Assembly (NCBI GenBank): GCA_018266765.1
Contig: JAFDZU010000001.1
Coordinates: 1-64,000 of the forward strand
Origin: Bacteroidota bacterium
GTDB taxonomy: Bacteria > Bacteroidota > Ignavibacteria > Kapaibacteriales > UBA961
Direction of reading: 5' to 3'
DNA: 64,000 nt
Shown: positions 63,459 through 64,000 of the stretch, piece after piece
How the letters are laid out: each line of letters begins with the position of its first letter
Numbering within the stretch: position 1 is the first letter of the stretch
Notes under the pieces: generated by a model
What the model was told of the DNA's origin: nothing
Seen by the model: only the letters and a program-made list of their open reading frames with translations
Databases searched by the model: none
Position numbers and translations under genes: made by a program

Positions 63459-64000
63459 TTATTCGAATTGTTTATAATTATCTTCAAATAATCCGACTAA
63501 ATGTTTTGCTTTGGCATCATAAGCCGCTTTATCTTCCCAAGTGTTTCGTGGGTTTAGTATTTCAGTAGGAACTCCCTGACACGAAGTAGGTATACTTAAC
63601 TTGAAGAAATCTTCTTTAACAAATTCAACATTATTTAATTCTCCTGTTAATGCCGCACGAAGCAACGCTCTGGTATAACTGATTTTCATACGCTTTCCGA
63701 CTCCATATTCTCCGCCACTCCAACCAGTATTGACTAACCAAACCTGAGAATTGTTCGCATTAATTTTATCACGAAGTAAATTAGCATAAACTTTAGGATG
63801 ATGAACCATAAACGGAGCACCGAAGCATGTACTAAATGTAGCCGTAGGTTCTTTTACACCGGCTTCTGTTCCGGCGACTTTTGCAGTATACCCCGAAAGG
63901 AAATGAAACATTGCTTGCTCGGGTGTCAGCTTTGAGATTGGGGGCATAACTCCAAATGCATCACAAGTCAAAAAGAAAATATTAGTCGGGTTTCCACCTT
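63459..64000 (-). CDS. pckA: Phosphoenolpyruvate carboxykinase (ATP), C-terminal part (partial)
   Basis: 179 residues before the stop at 63461-63459; the rest lies beyond the window, and the last two bases (63999-64000) are part of a codon. The segment [20 protein letters not shown] and [30 protein letters not shown] are strongly PckA-like. [19 protein letters not shown] is the family C-terminal signature. It converts oxaloacetate to PEP with ATP in gluconeogenesis. A hairpin terminator follows. Confidence 0.95.
   Translation of the reverse strand, partial: GGNPTNIFFLTCDAFGVMPPISKLTPEQAMFHFLSGYTAKVAGTEAGVKEPTATFSTCFGAPFMVHHPKVYANLLRDKINANNSQVWLVNTGWSGGEYGVGKRMKISYTRALLRAALTGELNNVEFVKEDFFKLSIPTSCQGVPTEILNPRNTWEDKAAYDAKAKHLVGLFEDNYKQFE

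Overview
The window is AT-rich chromosomal DNA from a Gram-negative bacterium, most likely a member of the Bacteroidota/Chlorobiota/Ignavibacteria/Kapabacteria (FCB) assemblage. This assignment is inferred from several traits. A secreted metalloprotease ends in a type IX secretion (Por) sorting-tail-like domain. There are three large OmpA-type outer-membrane proteins, two of them with thrombospondin type 3 calcium repeats. There is a TonB receptor. Shine-Dalgarno sequences are weak or absent before many genes, and TAnnTTTG-like promoter boxes precede several. I see no phage, insertion sequence, CRISPR array, tRNA or rRNA. Almost all of it is ordinary, densely packed host genome.

Layout. 1-2201 (+): end of ispE, glgA and a ClpS-family gene. 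2202-2821: gene-free stretch with clustered mini-palindromes. 2822-7595 (+): kbl, a 3-hydroxyacyl-CoA dehydrogenase, an OmpA/TSP3 protein and an SPFH protein. 7683-17969 (-): a giant Kgd-type 2-oxoglutarate dehydrogenase E2/E1 fusion, then a histidine kinase, a YfiR-like protein, a TonB receptor and a DUF2339 membrane protein. 18089-20038 (+): a two-OmpA-domain outer-membrane protein. 20060-36174 (-): aminotransferase, NtrC/NtrB-type pair, YbaK, Uup, HflX, a glycosyltransferase, DnaE, a GH57 enzyme, FtsY and PgsA. 36389-43335 (+): Tgt, YajC, RibBA, GreA, an ECF sigma/anti-sigma/CpxP-like operon, Pcm and MiaA. 43419-48316 (-): OmpA/TSP3 protein, and a polyferredoxin/FAD oxidoreductase/DUF547 cluster. 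48528-58277 (+): T9SS-type metalloprotease, an unknown possibly nuclease-fold protein, DinB-like protein, RF3, a small unknown, SpeA, an orphan histidine kinase and a reductive-dehalogenase-like iron-sulphur protein. 58441-59271 (-): a lone sugar-ABC permease. 59440-60000 (+): RsmD. 60001-60416: interspersed palindromic repeats. 60417-64000 (-): Wzz and Wza-like polysaccharide export proteins and the C-terminal third of PEP carboxykinase.

How the genes fit together. Central carbon metabolism is represented by Kgd, PckA, GlgA and GH57. Envelope biogenesis and stress are represented by the OmpA proteins, the ECF operon, TonB/YfiR/kinase, YajC/FtsY, PgsA and Wza/Wzz. tRNA and translation functions are Tgt, MiaA, YbaK, RF3, HflX, Uup and RsmD. 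The most unusual points are residue-level or architectural. The ClpS-like protein has Asp at the expected N-degron-binding His position. Tgt lacks two of its four zinc ligands. A Kgd fusion occurs outside Actinobacteria. A cytoplasmic reductive-dehalogenase-like protein sits behind an orphan kinase. Two families of short palindromes lie in the gene-free gaps. I found no convincing new defence or mobile system.
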